Positions 39,609 to 48,553 of a stretch of DNA of 64,000 nt are shown piece by piece. Numbering within the stretch: position 1 is the first letter of the stretch; each line of letters starts with the position of its first letter. The notes below the pieces were generated by a model, which saw nothing but the letters and a program-made list of their open reading frames with translations, searched no databases and had not been told where the DNA came from. The position numbers and the translations under genes were made by a program. The stretch is from the NCBI RefSeq assembly GCF_002920535.1, contig NZ_PQSS01000022.1, forward strand, positions 1 through 64,000. The letters run 5' to 3'. Origin of the DNA: Streptomyces sp. Ru71 (lineage in GTDB: Bacteria > Actinomycetota > Actinomycetes > Streptomycetales > Streptomycetaceae).

Positions 39609-40901
39609 ATGAGCGCGGTCGAGCGGCGGACGGCCGTGGCCGAGGCGCCGGCGCCCGGCGCGCTGCCCGCCCTGCGCCGCCGGATCTCCACCGTGCTGAT
39701 CGTGAGCCAGATCCTCGGCGGCCTGGGCGTGGCCACCGGTATCGCGCTCGCCGCCGTCCTGGCCCGGCAGGTGAGCGGAAGCGAGTCGCTGTCCGGGCTC
39801 GCGCCCACCGCGACCGTCGCCGGGACGGCCGTGCTGTCCGTGCCGCTGGCCGCCCTGATGACGGCTCGCGGCCGGCGGCCCGGCCTGGTCCTCGGGTATC
39901 TCCTCGGTGCGCTGGGAGCCGTGGTCGTCGTGGTGGCGGCCGCCGTCGGGAGTTTTCCGCTGCTGCTGTGCGGGATGGCCGGCTTCGGAGCGGCCTCGTC
40001 GGCGAACCTCCAGGCGCGGTTCGCGGCGGCCGATCTCGCCGAGCCCGACCGGCGGGCCAGGGCCATCTCGCTCGTGGTGTGGGCGACCACGCTGGGCGCG
40101 GTCCTCGGGCCGAACATCGCCGCTCCGGCGGGCCGCAGTGTCGCCGGGCTCGGGATACCGCGGGCGGCCGGGCCGTTCCTGTGGGCCGGCGGGATCTTCG
40201 TGGTCGCCGCCGCCGTCGTGGCGGTACGGCTGCGCCCCGACCCGCTGCTGACGGCGCGTGCGCTGGCTCCGCCCGAGGAGCACTCGTCCGCCGGGCGCTC
40301 GCTGCGCGCGGGGCTGGCCGCCGTGGCCGCCTCGCCACGTGCCAGGCTCGCCCTGGTCACGGTGGCCGTGTCGCACACGGCGATGGTCTCGGTGATGTCC
40401 ATGACTCCGGTCGACCTCACGCACCACGGGGCGAGCATCGACCTGATCGGGCTGGTGATCAGCGGGCACATCGCGGGCATGTACGCGTTCTCGCCGCTGA
40501 TGGGGCGGCTGGCCGACCGGTTGGGACGGCTCGCCGTGACGGGACTGTCCGTGGGGCTGCTGGCGGTGGCGCTGTTCCTGGCCGGGACGGCCGGCGACAG
40601 CCACGGGCAGACGGCCGCCGGGCTGTTCGTGCTGGGCCTGGGCTGGTCGGCCGGGCTGGTGTCCGGGTCGGCGCTGCTGACCGACGCGGTGCCGCAGTCC
40701 GCTCGGGCGGCCGCGCAGGGTCTGTCCGACCTGACCATGAACACCTCCGCCGGGATCGGCGGGGCGGTCGCCGGTCTGGTGGTGGCGCAGGCGAGCTACG
40801 CCTGGCTGAACCTCACCGCCGCCTGCCTGCTCATACCCCTGGCGGCGCTCGCCCTGTTCACCCGGGCCGGCCGGAAGCGGCCGGCCCCGGCGGACGGCTG
40901 A
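39609..40901 (+). CDS. MFS transporter
   Basis: This 430-aa protein has about 12 membrane spans and MFS loop motifs (ALMTARGRRPGL and GRLADRLGRLAVTG). It resembles drug-type exporters. The ATG at 39609 lies in the longer open frame, chosen because the hydrophobic region begins soon after it. A C-terminal cluster of arginine/lysine follows the last span. It lies 163 bp after ogt, and whether it is co-expressed with that repair gene is not clear. Confidence 0.85.
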   Translation: MSAVERRTAVAEAPAPGALPALRRRISTVLIVSQILGGLGVATGIALAAVLARQVSGSESLSGLAPTATVAGTAVLSVPLAALMTARGRRPGLVLGYLLGALGAVVVVVAAAVGSFPLLLCGMAGFGAASSANLQARFAAADLAEPDRRARAISLVVWATTLGAVLGPNIAAPAGRSVAGLGIPRAAGPFLWAGGIFVVAAAVVAVRLRPDPLLTARALAPPEEHSSAGRSLRAGLAAVAASPRARLALVTVAVSHTAMVSVMSMTPVDLTHHGASIDLIGLVISGHIAGMYAFSPLMGRLADRLGRLAVTGLSVGLLAVALFLAGTAGDSHGQTAAGLFVLGLGWSAGLVSGSALLTDAVPQSARAAAQGLSDLTMNTSAGIGGAVAGLVVAQASYAWLNLTAACLLIPLAALALFTRAGRKRPAPADG

Positions 40902-41041
40902 GCGGGCGCCGCCGCCTCCAACACTGCCCGCGTGTGGGTCGTCGTGCCGGGCCTCGAAGACATTGCCGGCCGACGCAAGGGTTTGGCCCGGGCCGCAGAC
41001 CGCCAGAGTTGAGGGAGGACCGACAGACAGGAGGGTCGCCC

Positions 41042-41950
41042 GTGGTGCTGGTGGTGTCCGAAGAGGTGCGTGAGGCGCTCGCCGCGCGTCGGCCGGTGGT
41101 GGCACTGGAGTCCACGATCATCGCGCACGGGCTGCCACGGCCGCGCAACCTCCAGGTGGCGCTTGAGCTGGAGGCCGCCGTGCGGCACGAAGGGGCCGTT
41201 CCGGCGACGATCGCCGTCCTGGACGGCATCCCTCGTGTCGGCCTCGACAAGGAGCAGGTGGAGCGGGTCGCGAACGAGGACGGCATCCGCAAGCTGGGCC
41301 ACCGCGACCTGCCGCTCGCGGTGGCGTCCGGGGCGAGCGGGGCGACGACGGTGTCGGCGACCGCGCAGCTCGCGGCGCTGGCCGGCGTACGGGTGTTCGC
41401 CACCGGCGGGCTCGGCGGGGTGCACCGGCAGTGGACCCTCACCCAGGACGAGTCCGCGGACCTGGGGCTGCTGGCCCGCACCCGGATCACTGTGGTGTGC
41501 GCCGGTGTGAAGTCGATCCTGGACGTCCCGGCGACGCTGCAGCGGCTGGAGACGCTGGGGGTCGCGGTCGCCGGGTACGGCACGGACCGCTTCCCCGGCT
41601 TCTATCTGTCCGACTCCGGGCATCCCGTCGACTGGCGGCTGGACACACCCGAGCAGGTGGCCGCCGTGATGCGGGCGCAGGACGCGCTCGCGGGGCAGGA
41701 GTCGGCGCTGATCGTCGCCAACCCGGTGCCGGAGTCCGAGCAGTTGGACCCGGAGCTGCACGCGCGCGTGCTGGCCGAGGCGCTGCACGCGTGCGAGGCG
41801 GAGGGCATCACCGGGCAGGCGGTCACGCCGTTCCTGCTCGACCACCTGGTGCGGCACACCGACGGCGCCTCGCTGAGCGCCAACCTGGCGGCGGTCCGCG
41901 GCAACGTGCGGCTGGCGGCACGGATCGCGGCGGCGTGGACGGGGGCGTGA
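41042..41950 (+). CDS. psuG: Pseudouridine-5'-phosphate glycosidase
   Basis: PsuG splits pseudouridine-5'-phosphate into uracil and ribose-5-phosphate. The 302-aa protein has the family hallmarks VVALESTIIAHGLPRPRNL, ASGASGATTVSAT, ATGGLGGVHR, CAGVKSILDVPATLE-like VPATLQRLET, YGTDRFPGFY and the catalytic-lysine and metal region. GTG 41042 follows GGAGG by 7 nt. It overlaps the next kinase gene by 4 bp, forming a two-step pseudouridine breakdown operon. Confidence 0.93.
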   Translation: MVLVVSEEVREALAARRPVVALESTIIAHGLPRPRNLQVALELEAAVRHEGAVPATIAVLDGIPRVGLDKEQVERVANEDGIRKLGHRDLPLAVASGASGATTVSATAQLAALAGVRVFATGGLGGVHRQWTLTQDESADLGLLARTRITVVCAGVKSILDVPATLQRLETLGVAVAGYGTDRFPGFYLSDSGHPVDWRLDTPEQVAAVMRAQDALAGQESALIVANPVPESEQLDPELHARVLAEALHACEAEGITGQAVTPFLLDHLVRHTDGASLSANLAAVRGNVRLAARIAAAWTGA

Positions 41951-42915
41951 GCGAGAGGGGCCGGGCGCGCGTGGACGGAGCTGAGCAGGGCGGTGGCGAG
42001 CAGGCGGGGCCGGGTGGGCTGCTGGTCGTGGGCGACGTCGTGACGGATGTCGTCGCCCGCCATCGCGGCACGCCGGCCGGCGGCACGGACACGGCCGCGT
42101 CCGTGCGCATCCTGCCCGGCGGCGCGGGCGCCAACGTGGCGTGCTGGGCGGCGCGTTGGGGCTGCCGTGACGTTCGGATGCTGGGCCGCGTCGGGGCGGA
42201 CTCGGCGGAGTGGCACGCACGGCACCTTGAGGAGTGGGGGGTACGGCCACGGCTGGTCGTCGACCCTGGGGCGCCGACCGGGACGGTGATCTGCCTGGTC
42301 GACACCGACGCGGGCGCCGAGCGGACGTTCCTCACCGACAGTGGCGCCTCGCTGCTCCTGGACCGCTCCGACTGGTCGGACGCGCTGCTGGACGGTGTGG
42401 GGTGGCTGCACCTGTCGGGTTATCTGCTGTTCTCCGAGCCGAGCCGCGGGCTGGTGGCGGCGGCCCTGTCGTCGGCACGTGCGCGTGGCGTGCCGGTCAG
42501 CGTGGATCCGGCGTCGGCCGGCTTCCTCCGGGAGCTGGGCGTGGACCGTTTCCTCGCGCTGGTCGAGGGCGTCGACGTCCTTCTGCCCAGCCGTGACGAG
42601 GCGTGTCTGCTCACCGGGTTGCCCGACGCGGCCGACGCGGCCGCCGAGCTCAGCCGCCGTGTCCCGCTGGTGGTGGCCACCTCGGGCGCCGAGGGGGCAC
42701 TCGTGGCCAGGTCCGGTGCCGTGGACGCCCGGATACCGGCGGTCGCGGCGGACGCCCGGGACACGACGGGCGCCGGGGACGCCTTCACGGGTGCCTTCCT
42801 GGCCGCGCTGCTGTCCGGCGCCGCCCCGCAGGACGCGGCGACGGAGGGCTGCCGGGCCGGCGCGCTGGCGGTGGCGCAGGTGGGCGGCCGGCCCCGGCGT
42901 CCCGAGGGACCGTGA
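41947..42915 (+). CDS. PfkB-family kinase, probable pseudouridine kinase
   Basis: This 322-aa ribokinase-fold enzyme has the N-terminal LLVVGDVVTDVVAR, the GGAGANVACWAARWG substrate loop and the C-terminal DTTGAGDAFTGAFL anion hole with the catalytic aspartate. Its GTG overlaps the psuG stop (GTGA), and this pairing makes pseudouridine the likely substrate (PsuK function); family membership alone would allow other nucleosides or sugars. The first ~30 residues are a variable polar tail. Confidence 0.85.
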   Translation: MSERGRARVDGAEQGGGEQAGPGGLLVVGDVVTDVVARHRGTPAGGTDTAASVRILPGGAGANVACWAARWGCRDVRMLGRVGADSAEWHARHLEEWGVRPRLVVDPGAPTGTVICLVDTDAGAERTFLTDSGASLLLDRSDWSDALLDGVGWLHLSGYLLFSEPSRGLVAAALSSARARGVPVSVDPASAGFLRELGVDRFLALVEGVDVLLPSRDEACLLTGLPDAADAAAELSRRVPLVVATSGAEGALVARSGAVDARIPAVAADARDTTGAGDAFTGAFLAALLSGAAPQDAATEGCRAGALAVAQVGGRPRRPEGP

Positions 42916-42921
42916 ATCCCC

Positions 42922-42956
42922 GACGGTGGACCAAGGCTGTCTGACGGTGGACCAAG
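42922..42956. repeat. 14-bp direct repeat
   Basis: GACGGTGGACCAAG occurs at 42922-42935 and 42943-42956, just after the kinase stop and before the convergent methyltransferase. Confidence 0.6.
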
Positions 42957-43044
42957 AGGCCACCGCCGCTGGCGCCAGTCCGGGCAAGAAGGGCCGGGGT
43001 CGGCGGCCATGGCCACCAGGGCCCGACCACACCTTCGGCACCGC

Positions 43045-43842
43045 TTACGCCCGTCGCCCCCACGCCGAGATCATCGGGGCCGTCGCCAGGTCCATCGTGC
43101 CGGAGGCGACATGGGCCAGGTGTCGGTCGATCTCCTCGTCCGTGGCGAGACCGGCCTCGACCAGCCGGGAGCGGATCTGGCGGACCGTGGCGGCCTCCAG
43201 GGCGGCGCAGGCGGGCGAGGTGAGCGGGAAGTAGGCGTCCGCCTCGACCTCGCGCAGGCCCGCCTCGCGCAGCAGGCGCGGCAGTTTACGGCCGTAGGCG
43301 AGGTCGGCGCCGCGGTCGGCCAGCAGCGAGCGGAAGCCCTGCCGCAGCCGGTTGGCCAGTTGCTGCTCGGGGCCGTACTCGTCAGGGCAGACCAGGGGCT
43401 GCAGGGCGGGGTCGGCGTCCTCGACGAGGAGCCGCCCACCGGGCCGCACAGCCCGCACCATGGACGCCAACGCCTGCTCGCGGTCGGGGACATGGACGAG
43501 AACCAGACGGGCGTGGACGAGGTCGAAACCGTCCCCCGGCGGTTCCTCGGCGGCCACGTCGTGCACCAGCACCTCCACCGGCGGGCGGGCCGCTTCGGCG
43601 AGCCGGGTGGTGTCGATGTCGGTGGCGACGACCTTGCCGGTCGGGCCGACCTTCCTGGCGAGCCAGGAGACCACGGAGGTGCCGCCGGCGCCGACCTCCC
43701 AGCAGCGCCAGCCGGGGCCGATGCCGAGCCGCTCCAGGTGCCGGAACGTGACGGGGTCGAAGAGGTCGGTGAAGGCGTCGAAGCGCTCCGCCGCCTCGCT
43801 CTGCCGGTTGTCGAGAAGGTAGCCGTCGTCGGTTGGCGTCAT
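43045..43842 (-). CDS. Class I SAM-dependent methyltransferase
   Basis: This 265-aa protein has a Rossmann methyltransferase core: motif I WEVGAGGTSVVSWLA, the acidic end of strand 2 (VVATDID), motif II (FDLVHARLVLVHVPD) and VRPGGRLLVEDAD. The C-terminal half (NRLRQGFRSLLADRGAD...) matches a common actinobacterial small-molecule methyltransferase group of unknown substrate. The ATG at 43842 was taken instead of far-upstream starts, which would add low-quality sequence. Confidence 0.87.
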   Translation of the reverse strand: MTPTDDGYLLDNRQSEAAERFDAFTDLFDPVTFRHLERLGIGPGWRCWEVGAGGTSVVSWLARKVGPTGKVVATDIDTTRLAEAARPPVEVLVHDVAAEEPPGDGFDLVHARLVLVHVPDREQALASMVRAVRPGGRLLVEDADPALQPLVCPDEYGPEQQLANRLRQGFRSLLADRGADLAYGRKLPRLLREAGLREVEADAYFPLTSPACAALEAATVRQIRSRLVEAGLATDEEIDRHLAHVASGTMDLATAPMISAWGRRA

Positions 43843-44072
43843 GCCGCGATCATCCCAGTTGTCCGACTCGTGCGGCGTGGTGGACTCCCGGGGCCGCCGG
43901 GCGGACGCCCGTGCATCCGGCCGTCCACAGACGGGAACCAAGCGGAATTGCGGCCTCCCACAGGCTGGTCCGCTCGTGGCGCCGGACTGGCACACTGGCG
44001 GCTCCGGCACGGTCCTAGCGTCAGCCAGGGCGCGGCGATGCGGTGCGGGGAGATCCACACGAGGAGATCCGT

Positions 44073-45200
44073 ATGTCGATGGCAGGGAATCTGCGGAAGG
44101 TCACCGGGCTGAGCAGGGTCGGCGGGCTGAGCAGAGTGGCACGGCTGGCCCGGCGGCGACCGCGGGTGGACCTGAGCCATCCGGCACGCTCCCCGCTCGG
44201 CTCCTCGGTGGTGAACTGCGTGACCTACCACGGCGGGGTCCGGGCGCCGGCCACCGGGGACCTGGTGGAGGCCGTGCGGCAGGTGCGCAAGAGCGGGGAC
44301 GGCTTCGTCTGGCTCGGCCTGCACGAGCCCACCAACCAGGAGTTCGCCGGCATCGCCGAGCTGTTCGACCTGCACCCGCTGGCGGTGGAGGACGCGGTCG
44401 AGGCCCACCAGCGCCCGAAGGTGGAGCGGTACGGCGAGGTGCTCTTCGCGGTGTTCAAAACGGTCTGCTACGTCGAGCACGAGGAGCTCACGGCGACCAG
44501 CGAGGTGGTGGACACCGGGGAGATCATGGCGTTCGTGGGCGCGGACTTCGTCATCACCGTGCGGCACGGCCGGCACGGCTCGCTGGGTCCGGTGCGCGAG
44601 GGGCTGGAGGCCGATCCACAGCAGCTCACCAAGGGGCCGTCGGCGGTGCTGCACGCGATCGCGGACCATGTGGTCGACGACTATCTGGCCGTCATCGACT
44701 CGGTGCAGGCGGACATCGACCAGGTGGAGACGGACGTGTTCGCGGAGACCGGCGCCCGCGTCGACCCGGGCCGTATCTACCAGCTCAAGCGCGAGCTGCT
44801 GGAGCTGAAGCGGGCCGTGGTGCCGCTCGGCCGGCCGCTGCTGGAGCTCGCCGACCGGCCGATGCGGGTCATCGAGCCGGAGATACAGGCCTACTTCCGG
44901 GACGTCTCCGACCATCTGCTGCGCGCCACGGAGCAGATCGCCGCCTTCGACGAGCTGCTCAACTCGATTCTCCAGGCACATCTGGCGCAGGTCACCGTCG
45001 CGCAGAACGAGGACATGCGGAAGATCACGGCATGGGCCGCGGTGATCGCCGTACCGACGATGGTGTGCGGCGTGTACGGCATGAACTTCGACCACATGCC
45101 GGAACTGCACTGGAGGTTCGGCTACGGACTGGTCATAGGCGTGATATCCGTCGCCTGCCTGGTGCTGTACCGGGGATTTCGGCGCAACGGCTGGCTGTGA
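44073..45200 (+). CDS. corA: CorA-type magnesium/cobalt channel
   Basis: This 375-aa protein has a large cytoplasmic N-terminal funnel domain, then two C-terminal spans with the diagnostic GMN motif (VYGMNFDHMPEL). The basic start (LRKVTGLSRVGGLSRVARLARRRPR) is an actinobacterial extension. CorA forms pentameric Mg2+ channels. The ATG at 44073 follows GAGGAG. No magnesium riboswitch was recognised in the 230-bp region upstream. Confidence 0.93.
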   Translation: MSMAGNLRKVTGLSRVGGLSRVARLARRRPRVDLSHPARSPLGSSVVNCVTYHGGVRAPATGDLVEAVRQVRKSGDGFVWLGLHEPTNQEFAGIAELFDLHPLAVEDAVEAHQRPKVERYGEVLFAVFKTVCYVEHEELTATSEVVDTGEIMAFVGADFVITVRHGRHGSLGPVREGLEADPQQLTKGPSAVLHAIADHVVDDYLAVIDSVQADIDQVETDVFAETGARVDPGRIYQLKRELLELKRAVVPLGRPLLELADRPMRVIEPEIQAYFRDVSDHLLRATEQIAAFDELLNSILQAHLAQVTVAQNEDMRKITAWAAVIAVPTMVCGVYGMNFDHMPELHWRFGYGLVIGVISVACLVLYRGFRRNGWL

Positions 45201-45269
45201 CGCCGACCGCTTCGGCCCACAGCGGGTGAGGAGACCGGTGCCCCGGCCGGCGGCGATGAGCAGTACATC

Positions 45270-45689
45270 TCACCTGGGGGCGTAGACGCTCTCGGCCCAG
45301 GACGCGATCTGCCCCTCGGACAGGTGCCGGACGACGTCGGCCTCGCTGATCATGCCGACCAGCCGCTTGTTCTCGATGACGGGGAGCCGGCGGATCTGGT
45401 GCTGCTGCATCTCACGCAGGACCTCGCCGACGTCGGCGCCCGCGTCGATCCAGCGAGGGGTGCCCTTGGCGAGGTCGCCGGCGGTGACGCGGGCGGGGTC
45501 GTGCCCCATGGCCACGCAGCCGACGACGATGTCACGGTCGGTGAGGATGCCGCACAGCCGCTCGTTCTCGTCACTGATCGGCAGGGCGCCGACGTTGAGT
45601 TCGCGCATCAGCTGGGCGGCGCGGTCGAGGGTTTCATGAGCGGGGATCCACTGGGCGCCGCGGTGCATGATGTCTCCGGCAGTGGTCAT
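45270..45689 (-). CDS. Tandem CBS-domain protein
   Basis: This 139-aa protein is two CBS domains back to back (MTTAGDIMHRGAQWIPAHETLDRAAQLM ... GILTDRDIVV and IDAGADVGEVLREMQQHQIRRLPVIENKRLVGMISEAD). CBS pairs bind adenine nucleotides and act as energy sensors. Stand-alone small CBS proteins of this type are common in Streptomyces stress regulons. The start is ATG 45689 behind GGGAGG. The target protein is unknown. Confidence 0.93.
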   Translation of the reverse strand: MTTAGDIMHRGAQWIPAHETLDRAAQLMRELNVGALPISDENERLCGILTDRDIVVGCVAMGHDPARVTAGDLAKGTPRWIDAGADVGEVLREMQQHQIRRLPVIENKRLVGMISEADVVRHLSEGQIASWAESVYAPR

Positions 45690-45801
45690 GGAGTACCTCC
45701 CTGAGCCGGACGGCCGGCGCGGCGCGGAGGGCACCGCGGTCCCGGCGTCGTCCATTCTCACCGCACCCGCCATGCGCCGCACCTGCGCACCCGCTCGGTG
45801 C

Positions 45802-46434
45802 TCACCCGTTCCACGCCGGGTGACGGGGGTCGTCGGCGCGCACCAGGACATCGGCGGTGCCGGCCGGGTCGGTCTCGTCGGCGTAGCGCTCGAAGGCGGG
45901 CAGGGTCCAGTGCTCGTCGTCCGGAGTACGGCGGCGCAAGGCACCCGGGGAGAGGAGGACATGGACGGAGAGATCGAAGGGGAACCAGTGCCTGAGCAGG
46001 AGTGGGCCGTGCAGCAACAGCAGGCCCCCGGGCGGGAGTTGGACGTAGCTGCTGCGGGTGGCGCGATCGGCGACCGGGTCCCACAGGTCGGGCAGGACAC
46101 GTCCGTCACCGCCGGGCTCCAGCGGCCCGAACACCTCGCGCCACAGGGCGCCGGTGTCGAACCAGCCGTCGTAGTACGCCTCGACGTCGTGCCGGCCGTA
46201 CTCCAGGCGCAGGGACGCTGGGCGCAGGAAGCCCTCGGTGCCGACGGCGAGGGAGGGGCGGCCCCGGACCCGCAGCGCCTGGCTCACGCGCTCGGCGAGG
46301 TCGCCGGGGCGGGCGGCCGGGGCACCGTCGAAGGCGATCCGCGGCCAGGGGCTGCCGTCGGCCGGCGTCAGATCGAGCAGCCGCTCGGCGAGCAGGTCGG
46401 CGAGCCGGTCCCAGGTGATCGCTTCGAGTCGCAC
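45802..46434 (-). CDS. Conserved protein annotated in relatives as uridine kinase-like
   Basis: This 210-aa product (starting RLEAITWDRLADLLAERLL) matches my memory of a conserved Streptomyces family usually labelled uridine kinase. The central segments [19 protein letters not shown] and GTEGFLRPASLRLEYGRHDVEAYYDGWFD fit the fold's YDG/substrate region, but no canonical GxxxxGKS P-loop is visible at the N-terminus, so real kinase activity is uncertain. GTG 46434 is the family start; GTG 46452 is also in frame. The frame stays open into the tandem repeat upstream, which is not coding. Confidence 0.75.
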   Translation of the reverse strand: MRLEAITWDRLADLLAERLLDLTPADGSPWPRIAFDGAPAARPGDLAERVSQALRVRGRPSLAVGTEGFLRPASLRLEYGRHDVEAYYDGWFDTGALWREVFGPLEPGGDGRVLPDLWDPVADRATRSSYVQLPPGGLLLLHGPLLLRHWFPFDLSVHVLLSPGALRRRTPDDEHWTLPAFERYADETDPAGTADVLVRADDPRHPAWNG

Positions 46435-46499
46435 ACGCCCATGATGCGCCACCTGCCCCGACGACTGCGCCGGGGCCCGGTGGACTGACCGACGGACAC

Positions 46500-46890
46500 G
46501 GCACGCCATATGACATAGCGCGCCGTGCAGCCCACCGCGCCACATGACACAGCACGCCGCCCGACACACCGTGCCGTCCAGCGCTACGCGCGACGCGACA
46601 CAGCGCGCCGTGCAGCCGACCGCGCCACATGGCACAGCGCGCCGTCCGGCACACCGCGCCACATGACGCAGCGCGCCGTCCGGCACACCGCGCCGTCCAG
46701 CGCAACGCGCGATGTGACACACCGCGCCGCCCGGCACAACACACCACTTGGCACACCGCGCCACACGACACGACACACCACCCGGCGCACCACGCCGCCC
46801 GGCACACCGCGCCACATGACACAGCACGCCCCCTGGCCTACCGCGACACCCGGCGCACCACGCCACATGGCACGCCGCGCCACCCGGCCC
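46500..46890. repeat. 23-copy, gap-free 17-bp tandem repeat
   Basis: From 46500 to 46890 the sequence divides into exactly 23 units of 17 bp with no insertions or deletions. The common form is ACCGCGCCACATGRCAC. A second form, AGCGCGCCGTCCGGCAC, tends to alternate with it and gives a 34-bp higher period. It fills most of the 502-bp gap between two divergent genes (46435-46936). Because 17 is not a multiple of 3, conserved spacing cannot reflect a conserved peptide; long open frames through it are a by-product. Confidence 0.9.
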
Positions 46891-46936
46891 AAACCACCCG
46901 CGTGCCATGGCCCCTGCCGGCGGGCATGAACGGGAT

Positions 46937-47701
46937 ATGGCCCCCGCTCGCCCACCCACTCCTCGCCCACCCACTCCTCGCCCTCCCGCTCCTCCCACTC
47001 CCCCACACCGTCCCGCGACTCTCCCGCCCGGTCCCGGCCCTGTCGTCGTCCAGCCGCTGCGGCGCAAGCGGTGTGCTGCGTGCCGGCGGGGTCCGCTGGC
47101 GATGCTCGTCCTGGAGGGCGGTGTACCGCGCTGCCTCGACTGCGCCGACCTGGGGCACCTGGTGTTCCTGCCGCGCGGGGACACGGCGCTGACCCGTCGG
47201 TCGCGGGAGGAGAGCACGCTGTCGGCCGTGGTCGTCCGGTTCAACCGGCGCAAGGCGCGCTACGAGCGGCAGGGCATCCTGGTCGAGGAGGAGGCGCTGG
47301 CCCGGGCCGAGGAGCGCTGTCTCGCGGACGCGGAGGCGCGGCGGCGGCGCCGGGCGCGGGACGCGCGCAGGCGGGCGGCCGAGGACGAGCGGTTCACGGC
47401 GGAGTTCGCCGCCGAGATCCGGCGCCTGTTCCCGGGCTGTCCGCAGGAGCGGGCGCAGGCCATCGCGGCGCACGCCTCGGTGCGGGGCAGCGGGCGGGTG
47501 GGCCGCAGCGCGGCGGGGCGGGCGCTGTCGGAGGATGCGGTGATCGTGGCGGTGCGGGCGGCCCTGCGGCACCAGGACACACCGTACGACCGGCTGCTGA
47601 TGAGCGGGGTGCCGCGTCACGAGGCACGGCGGCGGATCGCGCCCGGTCTGGAGGCCCTGCTCGCACGGTGGCGGAACGAGCGGTTGCCGTCGGCGAGCTG
47701 A
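46937..47701 (+). CDS. DUF2293 domain protein
   Basis: This protein of about 254 aa has a Pro/Thr-rich N-terminal segment, then a CxxC zinc-like motif (CAACRRGP) with a second pair at CLDCADLGH. A charged helical region follows, and then the DUF2293 domain (EIRRLFPGCPQERAQAIAAHASVRGSGRVGRSAAGRAL ... RHQDTPYDRLLMSG). The function is unknown; the zinc motif and basic helices suggest nucleic-acid contact. An ATG at 46907 is also in frame, so the N-terminus is uncertain by 10 residues. The 17-bp repeat array ends directly upstream. Confidence 0.82.
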   Translation: MAPARPPTPRPPTPRPPAPPTPPHRPATLPPGPGPVVVQPLRRKRCAACRRGPLAMLVLEGGVPRCLDCADLGHLVFLPRGDTALTRRSREESTLSAVVVRFNRRKARYERQGILVEEEALARAEERCLADAEARRRRRARDARRRAAEDERFTAEFAAEIRRLFPGCPQERAQAIAAHASVRGSGRVGRSAAGRALSEDAVIVAVRAALRHQDTPYDRLLMSGVPRHEARRRIAPGLEALLARWRNERLPSAS

Positions 47702-47809
47702 AAGCACATGCCCCCGCACGCCTCCCTGCCCACGGGGGTGGCGGCCGGGGGTGGGGCCAGGCAGGATCTACGGCACTTGGGGCAGCCTGACGGGGGGATT
47801 GGCGTAGCC

Positions 47810-48289
47810 ATGGTCGAGGGACCGTATCTGGTGCTGGCGGTGGCGGGTGTGCTGGCGACGGCACTGATGGCCGGCGTCTTCTGCGCCTTCTCCGTGCTCG
47901 TGATGCGCGGACTCGCCGCGTTGCCGCCCGCGCAGGGCGTCGCCGCGATGAACGCGATCAACCGGACGGCGATGACACCGGCGTTCATGCTGGTGTTCCT
48001 GGGCACGGCGGTGGTGTGCGCGGTGATCGCCGTGGTCACCTTCGTGCTGTGGCCCGAGGACGGCGCCGTGGAGCTGCTGCTGGGCAGCGGGCTGTATCTG
48101 TTCGGCTCGTTCGGTGTGACGGCGGCGGCGAACGTGCCGCGCAACGACGCGCTGATGCTGCAGACGGCGGGATCCCCGGAGGCGGCCGCGTACTGGCCGT
48201 CGTACGTCCGTGAATGGACGCGGTGGAACCACGTCCGGATGATCGCCTCGGTCGCGGCGGCGCTGGCGTATCTCGTGGCACTGCTGTGA
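47810..48289 (+). CDS. DUF1772 integral membrane protein
   Basis: This 159-aa protein has four hydrophobic segments (LVLAVAGVLATALMAGVFCAF, PAFMLVFLGTAVVCAVIAVVTFVLW and others) and the DUF1772 pattern with MNAINRTAMTPAF, NVPRNDAL and WTRWNHVRMIAS. Family members include anthrone-oxygenase-like proteins, but most are of unknown function. The ATG at 47810 begins at the first span; a longer frame from 47708 is unlikely. The 264-bp gap after it shows nothing recognisable. Confidence 0.87.
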   Translation: MVEGPYLVLAVAGVLATALMAGVFCAFSVLVMRGLAALPPAQGVAAMNAINRTAMTPAFMLVFLGTAVVCAVIAVVTFVLWPEDGAVELLLGSGLYLFGSFGVTAAANVPRNDALMLQTAGSPEAAAYWPSYVREWTRWNHVRMIASVAAALAYLVALL

Positions 48290-48553
48290 GGCGTGAGGCG
48301 TGAGGGCGCGCGCCTCGGCGAACCCCGCCCCTCCGGTCGGCGGCCCGACCCCTCGGGAACGGCTCGCCCCTCCGCGTCCCACCTCAACTTCACCGCCGGT
48401 ACCACCATCCCCAACACTTTTCGTTTCCTGCATCGCTGGCGACAAGGCACACTTCGCCGCACTGCGCAGCCGTCGGGCCGGACGTATCGTGGCCGGAAGG
48501 TGTGCCGCCCGATGACGCACGGCCTGTCGTAAGCGCACGCGAGGAAGACGGCC

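Noticed and set aside
46500..46890. CRISPR array
   Set aside because: Units are contiguous with no unique spacers and there are no cas genes.
46525..46929. 134-aa plus-strand frame in the 17-bp array
   Set aside because: It is a His/Thr/Arg-rich translation of the repeat with no codon bias or ribosome site; the period is not a multiple of 3.
45802..47253. 483-aa minus-strand frame including the uridine-kinase-like gene
   Set aside because: Only the first 633 bp (to 46434) are protein-like. The rest translates the 17-bp repeat into Cys/Arg-rich low complexity and the complement of the DUF2293 gene.
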